Shown: positions 18,077 to 28,944, numbered from the stretch's first letter. The stretch: 64,000 nt of DNA from Oceanobacillus sp. J11TS1 (GCF_018333215.1 NZ_BORO01000008.1:62001-126000), one strand, 5' to 3'. Program-made: numbers and translations. Notes: generated from the letters alone by a model not told the origin.

Positions 18077-18886
18077 ATGAAAAAAAAGAAAAGAATTGAT
18101 GAACTATTGGTGGAGCGAGAACTAGCTGAGGATGTTGAAAAAGCAAAAAGATCTGTTATGGCTGGAATGGTCTATTCTGGGGAGGAACGCATCGATAAGC
18201 CTGGAAGCCTTTTACCAGTTGAGACTCCATTGCGTATAAAAGACAAGCGATTAAAATATGTTGGCCGTGGCGGTTACAAACTTGAAAAAGCACTGCAATG
18301 TTTTTTAGTAAACGTTTCAGGCAAAGTTTTTATGGATGTTGGATCCTCGACTGGCGGCTTTACAGATTGTGCTTTGAAAAATGGAGCAAAAAAATGCTAT
18401 GCCATCGATGTCGGCTATAACCAATTGGACTGGAAGCTTCGAAATGATCCCCGTGTTATCCCGATGGAGCGGACAAATTTCAGACATGTAACACCTGACA
18501 TTTTACATGACGGTTTGCCTGAAGTGGTTTCCATCGATGTATCTTTTATTTCTTTAAAGCATATTTTCCCTGTCTTAGCGACCTTATTGCCTAAAAAGAA
18601 TGATATTATCGCTTTGATAAAGCCCCAATTTGAAGCTTTTCGAGATCAAGTAGGTGAAAAAGGCATCGTAAGAGATCCCGCGATCCATTTAGAAGTCTTG
18701 GAGAAAGTTGTAAAGTATGCTGCTGATGCATCTTTCACTTTAGTTGATTTAACTTATTCCCCTATTAAAGGGACAGAAGGGAATATAGAATTTTTAGCAC
18801 ACTTTAGATGGAAGAACGAGGGAACGCCGAAAGAAGTAATTTTACAGGAAGTGGTTAGGGATGCACAGCAGGCATTAATCCAATAA
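18077..18886 (+). CDS. yqxC: TlyA/YqxC family rRNA 2'-O-methyltransferase
   Basis: 269 residues: an N-terminal S4 RNA-binding domain (about 1-62, KRIDELLVERELAEDVEKAK), then an FtsJ-like SAM methyltransferase domain with MDVGSSTGGFTDC as motif I. Homologues methylate ribose positions in 16S/23S rRNA; hemolysin annotations in this family are historical. Located in the ispA-ahrC-recN chain as in Bacillus. Confidence 0.92.
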   Translation: MKKKKRIDELLVERELAEDVEKAKRSVMAGMVYSGEERIDKPGSLLPVETPLRIKDKRLKYVGRGGYKLEKALQCFLVNVSGKVFMDVGSSTGGFTDCALKNGAKKCYAIDVGYNQLDWKLRNDPRVIPMERTNFRHVTPDILHDGLPEVVSIDVSFISLKHIFPVLATLLPKKNDIIALIKPQFEAFRDQVGEKGIVRDPAIHLEVLEKVVKYAADASFTLVDLTYSPIKGTEGNIEFLAHFRWKNEGTPKEVILQEVVRDAQQALIQ

Positions 18887-18909
18887 TCTTTATAAGGAGG
18901 GTTTAGAGA

Positions 18910-19359
18910 TTGAGTAAAATACAACGTCATATTAAAATCCGTGAATTGATTACAGAAAATATTATTGAGACACAAGATGAACTTGTCGATTCATTGAAAG
19001 ATCTCGGCTATAACGTAACACAAGCCACGGTATCAAGAGATATTAAAGAGTTACAATTAGTTAAAGTTCCGACAAATACGGGACAATATAAATACAGCTT
19101 ACCAGCGGATCAGCGATTTAATCCACTGCAAAAGCTTCAGCGCTTAATCGTAGATACCTTTGTCAAAATAGAAAATGCGAGTCATTTTATTATTTTAAAA
19201 ACACTTCCTGGTAATGCACATGCTGTTGGTGTCTTGATTGATAATCTAGATTGGGAAGAAATTATGGGTACAATCTGTGGGGACGATACTTGCTTAATTA
19301 TTTGCAGAACACCTGAACATGCAGAATTAATAAAAAATCGATTAATAGGGATGCTTTAA
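18910..19359 (+). CDS. ahrC: Arginine repressor AhrC/ArgR
   Basis: 149 residues: an N-terminal winged helix (1-70, with [18 protein letters not shown]) and a C-terminal hexamerisation and arginine-binding domain ([29 protein letters not shown]). In the presence of arginine it represses biosynthesis and activates catabolism genes. TTG start at 18910 with AAGGAGGGT ahead. Confidence 0.96.
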   Translation: MSKIQRHIKIRELITENIIETQDELVDSLKDLGYNVTQATVSRDIKELQLVKVPTNTGQYKYSLPADQRFNPLQKLQRLIVDTFVKIENASHFIILKTLPGNAHAVGVLIDNLDWEEIMGTICGDDTCLIICRTPEHAELIKNRLIGML

Positions 19360-19383
19360 AATTGTTTATATGGGGTGAGTATC

Positions 19384-21078
19384 ATGTTAACAGAACTATC
19401 TATAAAGAACTTTGCGATTATTGAAGAACTATCCTTAAGCTTTCATGAGGGTCTTACCGTATTAACAGGTGAGACAGGAGCGGGGAAATCAATTATTATT
19501 GATGCAATCCAATTGTTAGCCGGGGCAAGAGGATCTGTTGATTTTGTCAGGCATGAGTCAAATAAAGCAGAGATTGAAGGACTATTTTTTATTGATCATG
19601 ATAGGCATCCTGTTTATCAAGTAGGTAAAGCATACGGAGTAGAAATAAGTGATGAACAAATTGTACTGCAACGAACCATTACTTCTTCTGGAAAAAGCAT
19701 TTGTCGTGTAAATAGTAAATTAGTGACGCTGGCAATACTTAGAGAATTCGGGAAAACATTAATCGATATTCATAGCCAGCATGAGACGCAATCATTAATG
19801 GATAATGAGCAGCATATTGACTTTTTAGATCTTTATCTTGGGGATACAATAAGAGAAGCCAAAAAAGATTATCAAGAGATATATTATCGTTTAGAGCAGC
19901 TGAAGAAGAAATATCGTAACCTTAATGATAATGAACAGGAGATGGCCCAGCGTCTAGATTTGCTCCAATTTCAACAACAGGAATTAACGGAAGCACATCT
20001 TGTACCGAATGAAGATGTCGAGATAGAGGAAGAGCGGAATCAGCTTGCTAATTATGAAAAAATACATAAATCACTCTCTGATGCTTATCATGCTTTATAT
20101 GGTGAGCAGCGTGGATTGGATTTAATTAGTCAAGCCCAATTATCATTGCAGGACGGATCAGATTTAGATCCTTTTATTGCAGAAAAATTAGAAGGCATGT
20201 CCAATCACTATTATATGCTGGAGGAAATTACTTTTGAGATACGCAATTATCTCGATCAGCTGCAGTATAATCCGGAAAGGCTAAATGAGCTGGAACAGAG
20301 AATGGATGAACTCAATCGATTAAAACGTAAGTACGGTCCTACTGTAGAAGAAATGTTAGACTATTTAGGGCGCGTAGAAGAAGAAATTGAGCAGATCACC
20401 AATCGCGAATCACATTTAAATACGCTTGTAACGGAAATTGAGGAATTAGAAAAAGATGCATTATTAGAGGCAGAACAACTCCACCATTTACGAAAGCAAG
20501 CTGCTGAACAACTAACAAATGATATTCATCGGGAATTAAAGGACTTATATCTAGAAAAAACAACTTTTTCCATTGATTTTGAGGACTCGGCACAACGTAA
20601 GCTTAAACCTAATGGATATGATAAAATTTTATTTCGTATCTCGACAAATGTGGGAGAGCCATTGAAGGACCTTACAAAAATAGCATCTGGTGGAGAGCTA
20701 TCAAGAATTATGCTTGCCTTGAAGAAAATTTTCTCGAAACATCAAGGGATCACCAGTGTCATTTTTGATGAAGTGGATACGGGAGTAAGTGGCAGAGTGG
20801 CACAAGCCATCGCCGAAAAAATTCATGAAATATCGCTTGAATCACAGGTTTTGTGTATTACACATCTTCCTCAAGTTGCTGCGATGGCAGACACACATAA
20901 ATTTATCCAAAAAAAAGAAAAGGCGAATCGCACGTTTACTTCAGTCGTAGAGCTAACTGGCAAAGACCTTATTGAAGAATTGAGTCGTATGATTACTGGC
21001 ACTAAATTAACAGAAACTGCGAAAGAACATGCGAAGGAAATGTTGACATTAGCGAGCAGTTTTAAAAAATCGAATTAA
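19384..21078 (+). CDS. recN: DNA repair protein RecN
   Basis: 564 residues of SMC-like architecture: Walker A LTGETGAGKSII at about 28-39, a central antiparallel coiled coil (about 160-370), the ABC signature SGGELSRIMLALK, and Walker B VIFDEVDTGVSG. It acts early at double-strand breaks. I start at ATG 19384 behind GGGGTGA rather than the GTG at 19375. No LexA box is evident upstream. Confidence 0.96.
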   Translation: MLTELSIKNFAIIEELSLSFHEGLTVLTGETGAGKSIIIDAIQLLAGARGSVDFVRHESNKAEIEGLFFIDHDRHPVYQVGKAYGVEISDEQIVLQRTITSSGKSICRVNSKLVTLAILREFGKTLIDIHSQHETQSLMDNEQHIDFLDLYLGDTIREAKKDYQEIYYRLEQLKKKYRNLNDNEQEMAQRLDLLQFQQQELTEAHLVPNEDVEIEEERNQLANYEKIHKSLSDAYHALYGEQRGLDLISQAQLSLQDGSDLDPFIAEKLEGMSNHYYMLEEITFEIRNYLDQLQYNPERLNELEQRMDELNRLKRKYGPTVEEMLDYLGRVEEEIEQITNRESHLNTLVTEIEELEKDALLEAEQLHHLRKQAAEQLTNDIHRELKDLYLEKTTFSIDFEDSAQRKLKPNGYDKILFRISTNVGEPLKDLTKIASGGELSRIMLALKKIFSKHQGITSVIFDEVDTGVSGRVAQAIAEKIHEISLESQVLCITHLPQVAAMADTHKFIQKKEKANRTFTSVVELTGKDLIEELSRMITGTKLTETAKEHAKEMLTLASSFKKSN

Positions 21079-21093
21079 TTGGATAAAATCTTT

Positions 21094-21130
21094 AAAAAAC
21101 CGGACAATAAGTGTACCGGTTTTTTCTTTT
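21094..21130 (+). terminator. Terminator after recN
   Basis: AAAAACCGG...CCGGTTTTTTC hairpin. Confidence 0.85.
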
Positions 21131-21267
21131 TCCTATACTTACAAATTCCGTTAATAGCATGTCCTTTTGCATCTATAGAACGACTCACTATACGTTAGTT
21201 TATCTATTTTTTAGAGGAAAAGATACACATATCACATAGGTTGTTCCAGTTTAAAGAGTCCTCTGAC

Positions 21268-21297
21268 TGCAAAAAGTATATGTACAGAAAGATAATA
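21268..21297 (+). promoter_or_regulatory. Candidate sigma-G/F promoter of spoIVB
   Basis: TGCAAA (21268-21273), 17 bases, GATAATA (21291-21297). Each box differs by one base from the forespore consensus TGMATA/CATAMTA, as expected for spoIVB, which B. subtilis expresses in the forespore. Confidence 0.45.
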
Positions 21298-21323
21298 TTT
21301 TTTGTAAGAGGAGGAGACGATTT

Positions 21324-22508
21324 ATGCGAAGTAAAAACAACAGGAAATATGGAAAATGTTCGATTTTATCGCTTATTCTTATACTGTTTTTTCTTTTTCC
21401 TTCTTTTATCCATGCTGATACATCCATACAAGGATATAAAGAGGTATTTAATGAGCAGCCAATGATACCTTTTTTCGATAAAGGGGAAAATACAAAGCAG
21501 GATAATAAGAAGAAGCATCATCGTTTAGAAGATGTGAAGGTTGTACCGGGAGGACAATCGATTGGTGTGCAGCTGGAAACAAAAGGAGTGCTGGTTGTCG
21601 GGCATCACCAGGTTAAAGCATCACAAGGTATAAAATCGCCAGGGGAAGATGCTGAAATTAATGTCGGGGATACAATTGTAGAAATCAATGGACAAAAAAT
21701 TAATCATATGACAGAAATTAAATCAATTGTAGATATTAGTGGAAAAGAAAAGAAGGAGTTACAAATTAAACTGAAACGCGGTGACAAGTTTATCGATACC
21801 AGTTTGAAGCCTGTATTAGATAAAAAAGAAAATTCGTATAAAATCGGGCTATATATCCGGGATACAGCTGCAGGTATTGGCACGATGACGTTTTATGACC
21901 CAGAAACAGGGCGATACGGCGCACTAGGACACGTTATCTCAGATATGGACACCAAGAAGCCAATTGACATTAAACATGGTTCTATTATCCATTCTTCTGT
22001 AACATCAATTGAAAAAGGGGATAATGGTTTGCCGGGGGAAAAGCAAGCCTCATTCCAAACGCAAGAAGAGAGAATTGGAAATATAACAAAAAATACAGAT
22101 TACGGAATATTTGGTATTTTAGAGAATGAAGTAAACCATGAAAAATATGCAGAGCCATTTCCCGTAGCTTTGTCTCACGAAGTAAAAGAAGGTCCAGCAA
22201 AAATTCTTACAGTGGTTGACGGTGAAAAGATTGAAGAATTTGATATTGAAATTATCAGCAGTGTTCCTCAGAAATCAGCTTCAACCAAAGGGATGGTTAT
22301 TCAAATAACAGATCCGCGGCTTTTAGAAATAACGGGTGGAATTGTGCAAGGGATGAGTGGCAGTCCAATTATTCAAAATGACAAGATTATTGGAGCAGTA
22401 ACACATGTATTTGTAAATGACCCAACTTCAGGCTATGGTGTTCATATTGAATGGATGCTTGAAGACGCAGGAATTATAAAACCGAACTCCAACGAAAATG
22501 CCGCTTAA
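21324..22508 (+). CDS. spoIVB: SpoIVB serine peptidase, sigma-K checkpoint signal
   Basis: 394 residues: an N-terminal membrane/signal segment (about 14-33, ending FIHAD), a PDZ domain (about 90-170, [20 protein letters not shown] and [12 protein letters not shown]), then the S55 peptidase domain. The catalytic His is 203 in GALGHVISD and Ser 347 in GMSGSP. Secreted from the forespore, SpoIVB triggers pro-sigma-K processing. AGAGGAGGAG precedes the ATG. It lies directly before spo0A, the order kept across Bacillaceae. Confidence 0.96.
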   Translation: MRSKNNRKYGKCSILSLILILFFLFPSFIHADTSIQGYKEVFNEQPMIPFFDKGENTKQDNKKKHHRLEDVKVVPGGQSIGVQLETKGVLVVGHHQVKASQGIKSPGEDAEINVGDTIVEINGQKINHMTEIKSIVDISGKEKKELQIKLKRGDKFIDTSLKPVLDKKENSYKIGLYIRDTAAGIGTMTFYDPETGRYGALGHVISDMDTKKPIDIKHGSIIHSSVTSIEKGDNGLPGEKQASFQTQEERIGNITKNTDYGIFGILENEVNHEKYAEPFPVALSHEVKEGPAKILTVVDGEKIEEFDIEIISSVPQKSASTKGMVIQITDPRLLEITGGIVQGMSGSPIIQNDKIIGAVTHVFVNDPTSGYGVHIEWMLEDAGIIKPNSNENAA

Positions 22509-22553
22509 AAAACACTTGTAATGGTAACGACGCCATTACAAGTGTTTTTTTGC
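22507..22553 (+). terminator. Terminator after spoIVB
   Basis: Long stem AAAACACTTGTAATGG with its complement CCATTACAAGTGTTTTTTT. Confidence 0.9.
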
Positions 22554-22626
22554 TCCGGTTGCTAACCGGTAAGTGATTGAGACTGCCGATAAAGAAAATA
22601 TGCAGTATGTTTGTCAAAGTGATGTG

Positions 22627-22655
22627 TTTCACAAAGTATCATTATCTGTTATAAT
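22627..22655 (+). promoter_or_regulatory. Vegetative sigma-A promoter of spo0A
   Basis: TTTCAC (22627-22632), 17 bases, TATAAT (22650-22655). A TTGTCAAA half-match to the 0A box lies just upstream at 22611-22618. Confidence 0.65.
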
Positions 22656-22685
22656 GAAAACGGATACAACGAAGTTAAAAAAGGA

Positions 22686-22692
22686 TGTCGAA
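22686..22692 (+). promoter_or_regulatory. Spo0A binding site (0A box)
   Basis: TGTCGAA, an exact 0A box, between the two spo0A promoters. This matches autoregulation of spo0A known in B. subtilis. Confidence 0.7.
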
Positions 22693-22765
22693 AGTTGGTG
22701 GAAAACAAAGAAAATCAAAGAATAATAAAGAAAACCGAAATAAATCAAAAGTTTTTTAAATTTAA

Positions 22766-22794
22766 AGAGGATATTCATATTTTTTGTAGAATAT
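22766..22794 (+). promoter_or_regulatory. Sigma-H promoter of spo0A
   Basis: AGAGGATAT (22766-22774), 11 bases, GTAGAATAT (22786-22794), a full match to the sigma-H consensus RnAGGAWWW / RnnGAATWW. Sporulation-phase expression of spo0A depends on such a promoter in B. subtilis. Confidence 0.8.
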
Positions 22795-22830
22795 GTTATA
22801 GGTGTATAAAAAGCAAAAGGAGGATTTTTA

Positions 22831-23610
22831 GTGAGTAAAATAACAGTATGTTTTGTTGATGATAATCGTGAACTTATACAATTAATGGAGGATTTTTTTG
22901 GAGAACAGGAAGAAATTGAAATCGTTGGAACAGCATTAAATGGCCGGGACTGTATCCCGCTGATTGAAGAAAAGAATCCAGACGTATTAGTATTAGATAT
23001 TATAATGCCGCATATGGATGGAATTGCAGTATTAAATGAAATTAGAAGGATGAACTTAACCAAAAAACCACATATTATTATGCTGACAGCTTTTGGTCAA
23101 GAAGAAGTAATGAAGAAAGCAGTGGATTTAGGAGCTTCTTATTTTATTCTTAAACCGTTCGATATACAAAATCTGGCTGATCAGATTATGCAGGTTCAGG
23201 GCAGTGTTGCCAGGGTTTCCAGTATCAATAAACCTTCCACGGAAGATAAGAAAAAGCAAGACTTAGAAGCAAATATAACCAATATTATTCATGAAATTGG
23301 TGTACCAGCACATATAAAAGGATACATGTACTTAAGAGAAGCAATTACGATGGTTTATAACGATATTGATCTTCTAGGCTCCATTACGAAAGTCCTTTAT
23401 CCAGATATCGCAAAAAAATTCAATACAACTGCTTCGCGTGTTGAAAGAGCTATTCGTCATGCAATCGAGGTTGCTTGGAGCCGAGGGAATATTGATTCGA
23501 TTTCCGCATTATTCGGTTATACCATCAATATCTCTAAAGCAAAACCTACCAATTCCGAATTCATCGCAATGGTCGCTGACCGGTTACGTTTGGAACATAA
23601 GGTGTCATAA
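22831..23610 (+). CDS. spo0A: Sporulation master regulator Spo0A
   Basis: 259 residues. The receiver domain has the acidic pocket Asp10/Asp11, phosphorylated Asp56 in [11 protein letters not shown], Thr in MLTAFGQ and Lys in YFILKPF. A variable linker spans about 125-145. The C-terminal DNA-binding domain includes [15 protein letters not shown] and the recognition region [18 protein letters not shown]. It is the phosphorelay end point controlling entry into sporulation. GTG start with AAGGAGG ahead. Two promoters and a 0A box precede it. Confidence 0.98.
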   Translation: MSKITVCFVDDNRELIQLMEDFFGEQEEIEIVGTALNGRDCIPLIEEKNPDVLVLDIIMPHMDGIAVLNEIRRMNLTKKPHIIMLTAFGQEEVMKKAVDLGASYFILKPFDIQNLADQIMQVQGSVARVSSINKPSTEDKKKQDLEANITNIIHEIGVPAHIKGYMYLREAITMVYNDIDLLGSITKVLYPDIAKKFNTTASRVERAIRHAIEVAWSRGNIDSISALFGYTINISKAKPTNSEFIAMVADRLRLEHKVS

Positions 23611-23776
23611 ATTTGTGTAGAGGGATTGAAGCAGTAGACGTGACACAGTACAGTAAATCGACGTTTTAATTCAAAAGTATTATTATTTATACATTGCTGC
23701 TCTATAATTGTAAGAATCAGTATATTATTTATTTTTTGATTAGAACCACCAAACTGTTTTTGTTGTATTTCAACTA

Positions 23777-24046
23777 TTAACCAAGAATAAAAACGACAAT
23801 TTGATACCATAGCGCTAAAGCAATCACAATAATAGCAGAGATCATTTTGATTACATTGCCTTTGGAAAAGTAGTTTTTTGTTGGATATACTTCTAGAAAC
23901 GTAAAAATAAGCAAAAGTACAGATAAAAAAGGTAGCGTTAAATAGTCGGCAACTTTTGTTAAATAGATAATACCAATTACAAAGGTAGCCATTAATATTG
24001 GGATATAAAGCCAGCGTTTCTTTCTAATAAACGTTGTCAATTTCAT
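23777..24046 (-). CDS. Small membrane protein of unknown function
   Basis: 89 residues: a basic N-terminus (MKLTTFIRKKRW) then three hydrophobic segments at about 12-30, 34-52 and 64-87. I do not recognise the family. AAGGAG lies just before the ATG. It sits alone between spo0A and lexA, tail-to-tail with spo0A; the longest hydrophobic pattern and ribosome site support a real gene, but there is no functional clue. Confidence 0.6.
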   Translation of the reverse strand: MKLTTFIRKKRWLYIPILMATFVIGIIYLTKVADYLTLPFLSVLLLIFTFLEVYPTKNYFSKGNVIKMISAIIVIALALWYQIVVFILG

Positions 24047-24104
24047 ACACTCCTTGTACTTGTACTTTATATAAGCGTATTAGATATGGACTAAATTTAT
24101 GTGT

Positions 24105-24150
24105 AAAAGGTTAACGAACATATTTTAGATATGTTTCTCGTTAACCTTTT
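24105..24150 (-). terminator. Terminator of lexA
   Basis: AAAAGGTTAACGA pairs with TCGTTAACCTTTT, with an inner AACATAT/ATATGTT stem. It is symmetrical enough to work in both directions. Confidence 0.75.
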
Positions 24151-24221
24151 CATTTATTATAAAATCTAACTGACAACTTAAATATGCAGCTCTTAGTACG
24201 TTAGAGGTATAAACTTTTGAA

Positions 24222-24842
24222 TCAGTGGATATTTCGATATAGACCGATAACTTTCCCTAGTATAGACACGTTTTCATAATAGAGAGGTTCCATTGTTGCA
24301 TTTTCGGGTTGTAAACGAAAACGGTTTTTTTCTTTAAAAAATCGTTTTACAGTAGCTTCATCGTCTTCCGTCATGGCAACAACAATATCACCATTATCTG
24401 CAGAACTTTGTTGTTTGACAATGACCATATCTTTATCCAAAATACCAGCCTCAATCATACTTTCCCCATCAATTATAAGCACGAATAGATTATCCTCTGG
24501 TCCAGCTGAAGAGCTGGGGATTGGAATAAATTCCTCAATGTTTTCAATTGCCGTAATAGGAATGCCGGCAGTAACTTTTCCGATTACAGGTACATAAATG
24601 GCCTTATCCCTAGGTGCGTCATTTTCGTTGTCGTGAATAATTTCAATGGCACGCGGTTTGGTTGGATCCCGTCGTATATAGCCTTTGTTCTCTAATCTTT
24701 CTAAATGACCATGAACAGTAGAACTTGAAGCTAATCCGACAGCAACTGCGATTTCACGCACAGAAGGCGGATAACCTTTCTGATCTACTTGTTCTTTAAT
24801 AAAGTCAAAAATCATCTGCTGTCTTTTCGATAGTTTTGTCAT
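24222..24842 (-). CDS. lexA: SOS repressor LexA
   Basis: 206 residues. Winged-helix DNA-binding domain 1-68 ([20 protein letters not shown]), self-cleavage bond Ala92-Gly93 in VTAGIPI, catalytic Ser128 in DGESMI and Lys166 in ATVKRF, so the autoprotease is intact. It represses DNA-damage genes until RecA filaments trigger cleavage. A LexA box at 24906-24918 lies between its ATG and its likely promoter, consistent with autoregulation. Divergent from the 31-codon gene at 25012. Confidence 0.97.
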   Translation of the reverse strand: MTKLSKRQQMIFDFIKEQVDQKGYPPSVREIAVAVGLASSSTVHGHLERLENKGYIRRDPTKPRAIEIIHDNENDAPRDKAIYVPVIGKVTAGIPITAIENIEEFIPIPSSSAGPEDNLFVLIIDGESMIEAGILDKDMVIVKQQSSADNGDIVVAMTEDDEATVKRFFKEKNRFRLQPENATMEPLYYENVSILGKVIGLYRNIH

Positions 24843-24905
24843 GACTTTCTCCCCTCTAGCATAGGTATTTGTTAAACATAGTATAGCACTTAAAAATATA
24901 TTTTA

Positions 24906-24918
24906 CAAACAAATGTTC
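24906..24918 (-). promoter_or_regulatory. LexA box 1 (lexA side)
   Basis: On the minus strand GAACATTTGTTTG, matching the Gram-positive consensus GAACNNNNGTTYG. It stands at the likely lexA promoter (TATACT on the minus strand about 35 bases nearer lexA). Confidence 0.75.
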
Positions 24919-24927
24919 TAAAAGTAG

Positions 24928-24956
24928 TTGACAAGAACAACTGTTCTAAATATACT
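24928..24956 (+). promoter_or_regulatory. SOS-controlled sigma-A promoter of the 31-aa peptide gene
   Basis: TTGACA (24928-24933), 17 bases, TATACT (24951-24956). The perfect LexA box 2 fills the spacer. Confidence 0.85.
24935..24946 (+). promoter_or_regulatory. LexA box 2
   Basis: GAACAACTGTTC, a perfect palindromic half-site pair, located between the -35 and -10. Confidence 0.88.
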
Positions 24957-24963
24957 GAAGTCA

Positions 24964-24975
24964 GAACAACTGTTC
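24964..24975 (+). promoter_or_regulatory. LexA box 3
   Basis: A second GAACAACTGTTC, spaced 29 bases from box 2, covering the predicted transcription start. Confidence 0.88.
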
Positions 24976-25011
24976 CGGAATATTATAAAATACTGAAGGG
25001 GAGTTTTTTAT

Positions 25012-25107
25012 ATGTTTGAAAAACTAATGAAATCTGATGCGTTTTATATTGTAGCTTTTATTATTGCATTAATATTTTTATATACGATGATGGTAACTAC
25101 TGTGTAA
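25012..25107 (+). CDS. 31-aa SOS-regulated single-pass membrane peptide (in the yneA position)
   Basis: A small gene of 31 codons: MFEKLMKSDAF, then one hydrophobic helix (about residues 12-24) and a short MMVTTV tail. GAAGGGGAG lies ten bases before the ATG, and the promoter is overlapped by two perfect LexA boxes. In B. subtilis this place (lexA, then yneA-yneB-ynzC) is held by YneA, a roughly 105-residue LysM cell-division inhibitor; Staphylococcus has SosA. Here no LysM domain follows: the frame after the stop closes soon. I infer an SOS-induced membrane peptide, possibly delaying division, but the function is not shown by the sequence. Confidence 0.7.
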   Translation: MFEKLMKSDAFYIVAFIIALIFLYTMMVTTV

Positions 25108-26315
<1,208 letters not shown>

Positions 26316-26318
<3 letters not shown>

Positions 26319-26369
26319 CGTAAGATAGAGGACAGGAAAATTAAATCCTGCTCCTCTATCTTACGTTTA
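26316..26369 (+). terminator. Terminator after yneB
   Basis: Long stem CGTAAGATAGAGGACAGGA with TCCTGCTCCTCTATCTTACG, followed by TTTAAA. It separates yneB from ynzC, unlike the single operon of B. subtilis. Confidence 0.7.
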
Positions 26370-26477
26370 AAAAGGTAGATTGGGCATTATGGAACGAATT
26401 CGAGTTCTTAAACGCAATCTCTACGAGTAAAAGAGCGCACTGCTCTTTTTCTAATATAAAGGAGGGAGGCACAAGGC

Positions 26478-26711
26478 ATGTTATCAAAAGATAAATTAGA
26501 TAGAATAAATGTTTTAGCTAATAAGGCGAAACGTGAAGGATTAACAGAAGAAGAAAAAAAAGAACAGCAAATATTACGTAAAGAGTATTTAGCAAATGTT
26601 CGAGGCTCTTTTAAAAATCACTTGAAAGGAATGACAGTTATTGACCCAAAAGGCAATGATGTTACTCCGCAGAAGCTTCGTGACTATCAAGAACGTAATA
26701 AGAAACACTAA
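26478..26711 (+). CDS. ynzC: YnzC, DUF896 family protein
   Basis: 77 residues, the family's usual length. N-terminal helical hairpin LDRINVLANKAKREGLTEEE and EQQILRKEYLANVRGSF, then a disordered basic tail. Family members are cytoplasmic helical hairpins of unknown function, in B. subtilis part of the SOS regulon. AAAGGAGGGAGG precedes the ATG. Confidence 0.93.
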   Translation: MLSKDKLDRINVLANKAKREGLTEEEKKEQQILRKEYLANVRGSFKNHLKGMTVIDPKGNDVTPQKLRDYQERNKKH

Positions 26712-26739
26712 TTCTTCATAACCTTCAGATCCGCTTAGC

Positions 26740-26768
26740 TTGTCTAGTAAAGGATTTCATTATAAAAT
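26740..26768 (+). promoter_or_regulatory. Sigma-A promoter of tkt
   Basis: TTGTCT (26740-26745), 17 bases, TAAAAT (26763-26768), 43 bases before the tkt ATG. Confidence 0.55.
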
Positions 26769-26811
26769 AGAGTAGGTACAGAATATGTTTTGAAGTGGAA
26801 GGGGAAAAATC

Positions 26812-28812
26812 ATGACACAACAAATTGAAGAACTATCCATTAATACGATTCGGACACTATCTATCGATGCGATTGAGAAAGCAAACTCCGGACATCCTGG
26901 ATTACCGATGGGGGCAGCTCCTATGGCATATACGCTTTGGACAGATTTTATGAATCATAATCCAAAGAATTCACAATGGTTTAATCGTGATCGTTTTGTA
27001 TTATCTGCTGGTCACGGTTCTATGTTGCTTTATAGTTTATTGCATTTATCTGGTTACAAAGTATCCATTGAAGATTTAAAAGGTTTTCGCCAATGGGACT
27101 CTAAAACACCAGGTCATCCGGAAGTACATCATACTGACGGAGTTGAAGCAACAACTGGTCCATTAGGTCAAGGTATTGCAATGTCTGTTGGTATGGCAAT
27201 GGCAGAAGCACATTTAGGTGCTACGTATAATAAAGAAGGGTACAACCTTGTAGATCATTATACGTACGCTATTGTGAGCGATGGAGATTTAATGGAAGGG
27301 ATTTCGCATGAAGCTGCATCCTTAGCTGGTCACCTTGGATTAGGTAAGCTAATTGCACTTTATGATTCCAATGATATTTCATTAGACGGTGATCTAGATC
27401 GTGCATTCTCTGAAAACACAGAGCAACGCTTTAAAGCATATGGTTGGCAAGTATTACGAGTAGAAGACGGTAATAATGTAGATGAGATTCGCCAAGCAAT
27501 TAAGGAAGCACAGGAAAACCAAGATCAGCCAACATTAATTGAAGTAAAAACAATTATTGGATATGGTTCACCAAATAAATCTGCTTCTAGTGCTTCACAT
27601 GGATCTCCGCTTGGAGCCGATGAAGTAAAATTAACGAAAGAGCACTATAAATGGGGTCATGATGAATTCCATGTACCTGAAGAAGTATATGCTGATTTTA
27701 AAGAAAAAATTGTTGACGACGGATCTAAAAAAGAAGAAGCTTGGAATGAACTTGTTTCAGCCTATAAAGAGGCATTTCCAGAATTGGGTAAGCAGTTTGA
27801 TCTTGCTATAAAAGGAGAACTTCCTGAAAACTGGCACACGTCTTTACCTGTTTATGAAGAAGGGACAAAACTAGCTACACGTGCATCTTCAGGTGAAGTA
27901 TTAAATGCAGTTGCAAAAGCTGTTCCAAACTTCTTTGGTGGAAGTGCTGACCTTGCTGGCTCTAATAAAACAATGATGAATGACGAAAATGATTTTACGA
28001 AAGAGGATTATGCTGGGCGTAATGTGTGGTTTGGCGTTCGGGAACACGCAATGGGCGCTGCATTAAACGGTATGGCACTGCATGGGGGACTTAATGTCTA
28101 CGGCGGTACGTTCTTTGTATTCAGCGATTATTTACGCCCATCTATTCGCTTGGCATCTATTATGAATGCACCGGTAACATATGTGTTTACGCATGATTCC
28201 ATTGCAGTTGGGGAAGACGGTCCAACCCATGAACCGATTGAGCAATTAGCAGCTTTACGTGCTATGCCGCATCTTTCTTTAATTCGTCCAGCTGATGCTA
28301 ATGAAGTACAAGCTGCATGGAGATTAGCTTTAGAATCAACTGATCAGCCAACAGCTCTTGTACTAACTCGTCAAAATCTGCCTACACTAGCAAATACAGC
28401 TGAATTAGCATATGAAGGTGTTAAAAAAGGTGCTTACATTGTAAGTAAATCGGAGAAAGAAACACCTGATGCGCTTCTTTTAGCAACTGGTTCAGAAGTG
28501 CAATTGGCAGTAGCAGCTCAAGCAGCACTTAAGGATAAAAATATCGATGTTCAAGTTGTTAGTATGCCTTCATGGGATCGTTTTGAAGCACAAGATGAAG
28601 CATATAAAAACAAAGTTCTTCCTAAAGAAGTAACAGCTAGAGTTGGACTTGAAATGGCTTCATCCTTTGGATGGGACCGCTATGTCGGCTTTGAAGGAAA
28701 AACACTTACAATTGATCGCTTTGGGGCTTCCGCTAATGGAGACCTATTGATTGAGAAATTTGGCTTCACAGTAGATAATGTAGTTCAATTAGTAGAAGAA
28801 GTAACGAAATAA
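26812..28812 (+). CDS. tkt: Transketolase
   Basis: 666 residues, full length. Thiamine-diphosphate domain motif [13 protein letters not shown] with SNDISLDG, the substrate His in SGHPGLPMG and GHGSMLLY, then the Pyr domain ([19 protein letters not shown]) and a C-terminal domain. It moves two-carbon units in the pentose phosphate pathway. Order lexA-yneB-ynzC-tkt-sirA matches B. subtilis. Confidence 0.97.
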   Translation: MTQQIEELSINTIRTLSIDAIEKANSGHPGLPMGAAPMAYTLWTDFMNHNPKNSQWFNRDRFVLSAGHGSMLLYSLLHLSGYKVSIEDLKGFRQWDSKTPGHPEVHHTDGVEATTGPLGQGIAMSVGMAMAEAHLGATYNKEGYNLVDHYTYAIVSDGDLMEGISHEAASLAGHLGLGKLIALYDSNDISLDGDLDRAFSENTEQRFKAYGWQVLRVEDGNNVDEIRQAIKEAQENQDQPTLIEVKTIIGYGSPNKSASSASHGSPLGADEVKLTKEHYKWGHDEFHVPEEVYADFKEKIVDDGSKKEEAWNELVSAYKEAFPELGKQFDLAIKGELPENWHTSLPVYEEGTKLATRASSGEVLNAVAKAVPNFFGGSADLAGSNKTMMNDENDFTKEDYAGRNVWFGVREHAMGAALNGMALHGGLNVYGGTFFVFSDYLRPSIRLASIMNAPVTYVFTHDSIAVGEDGPTHEPIEQLAALRAMPHLSLIRPADANEVQAAWRLALESTDQPTALVLTRQNLPTLANTAELAYEGVKKGAYIVSKSEKETPDALLLATGSEVQLAVAAQAALKDKNIDVQVVSMPSWDRFEAQDEAYKNKVLPKEVTARVGLEMASSFGWDRYVGFEGKTLTIDRFGASANGDLLIEKFGFTVDNVVQLVEEVTK

Positions 28813-28836
28813 GGAAAAACGATATATTTGTGATAT

Positions 28837-28873
28837 GAAAAGAAGAGAGATGCTAGCATTTCTCTTCTTTTCT
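28837..28873. terminator. Terminator between tkt and the minus-strand gene
   Basis: AAAAGAAGAGAGA pairs with TCTCTTCTTTT; suitable for both strands. Confidence 0.8.
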
Positions 28874-28944
28874 GTTGTAATAGAACGTATAATTACTGCA
28901 AGTTTTTAATACGGAGCGCTCATAAATCCAGGCGACGAGCACTA

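Noticed and set aside
21241-21465. 74-codon frame upstream of spoIVB
   Set aside because: It overlaps the start of spoIVB in another frame and covers the candidate forespore promoter; no ribosome site.
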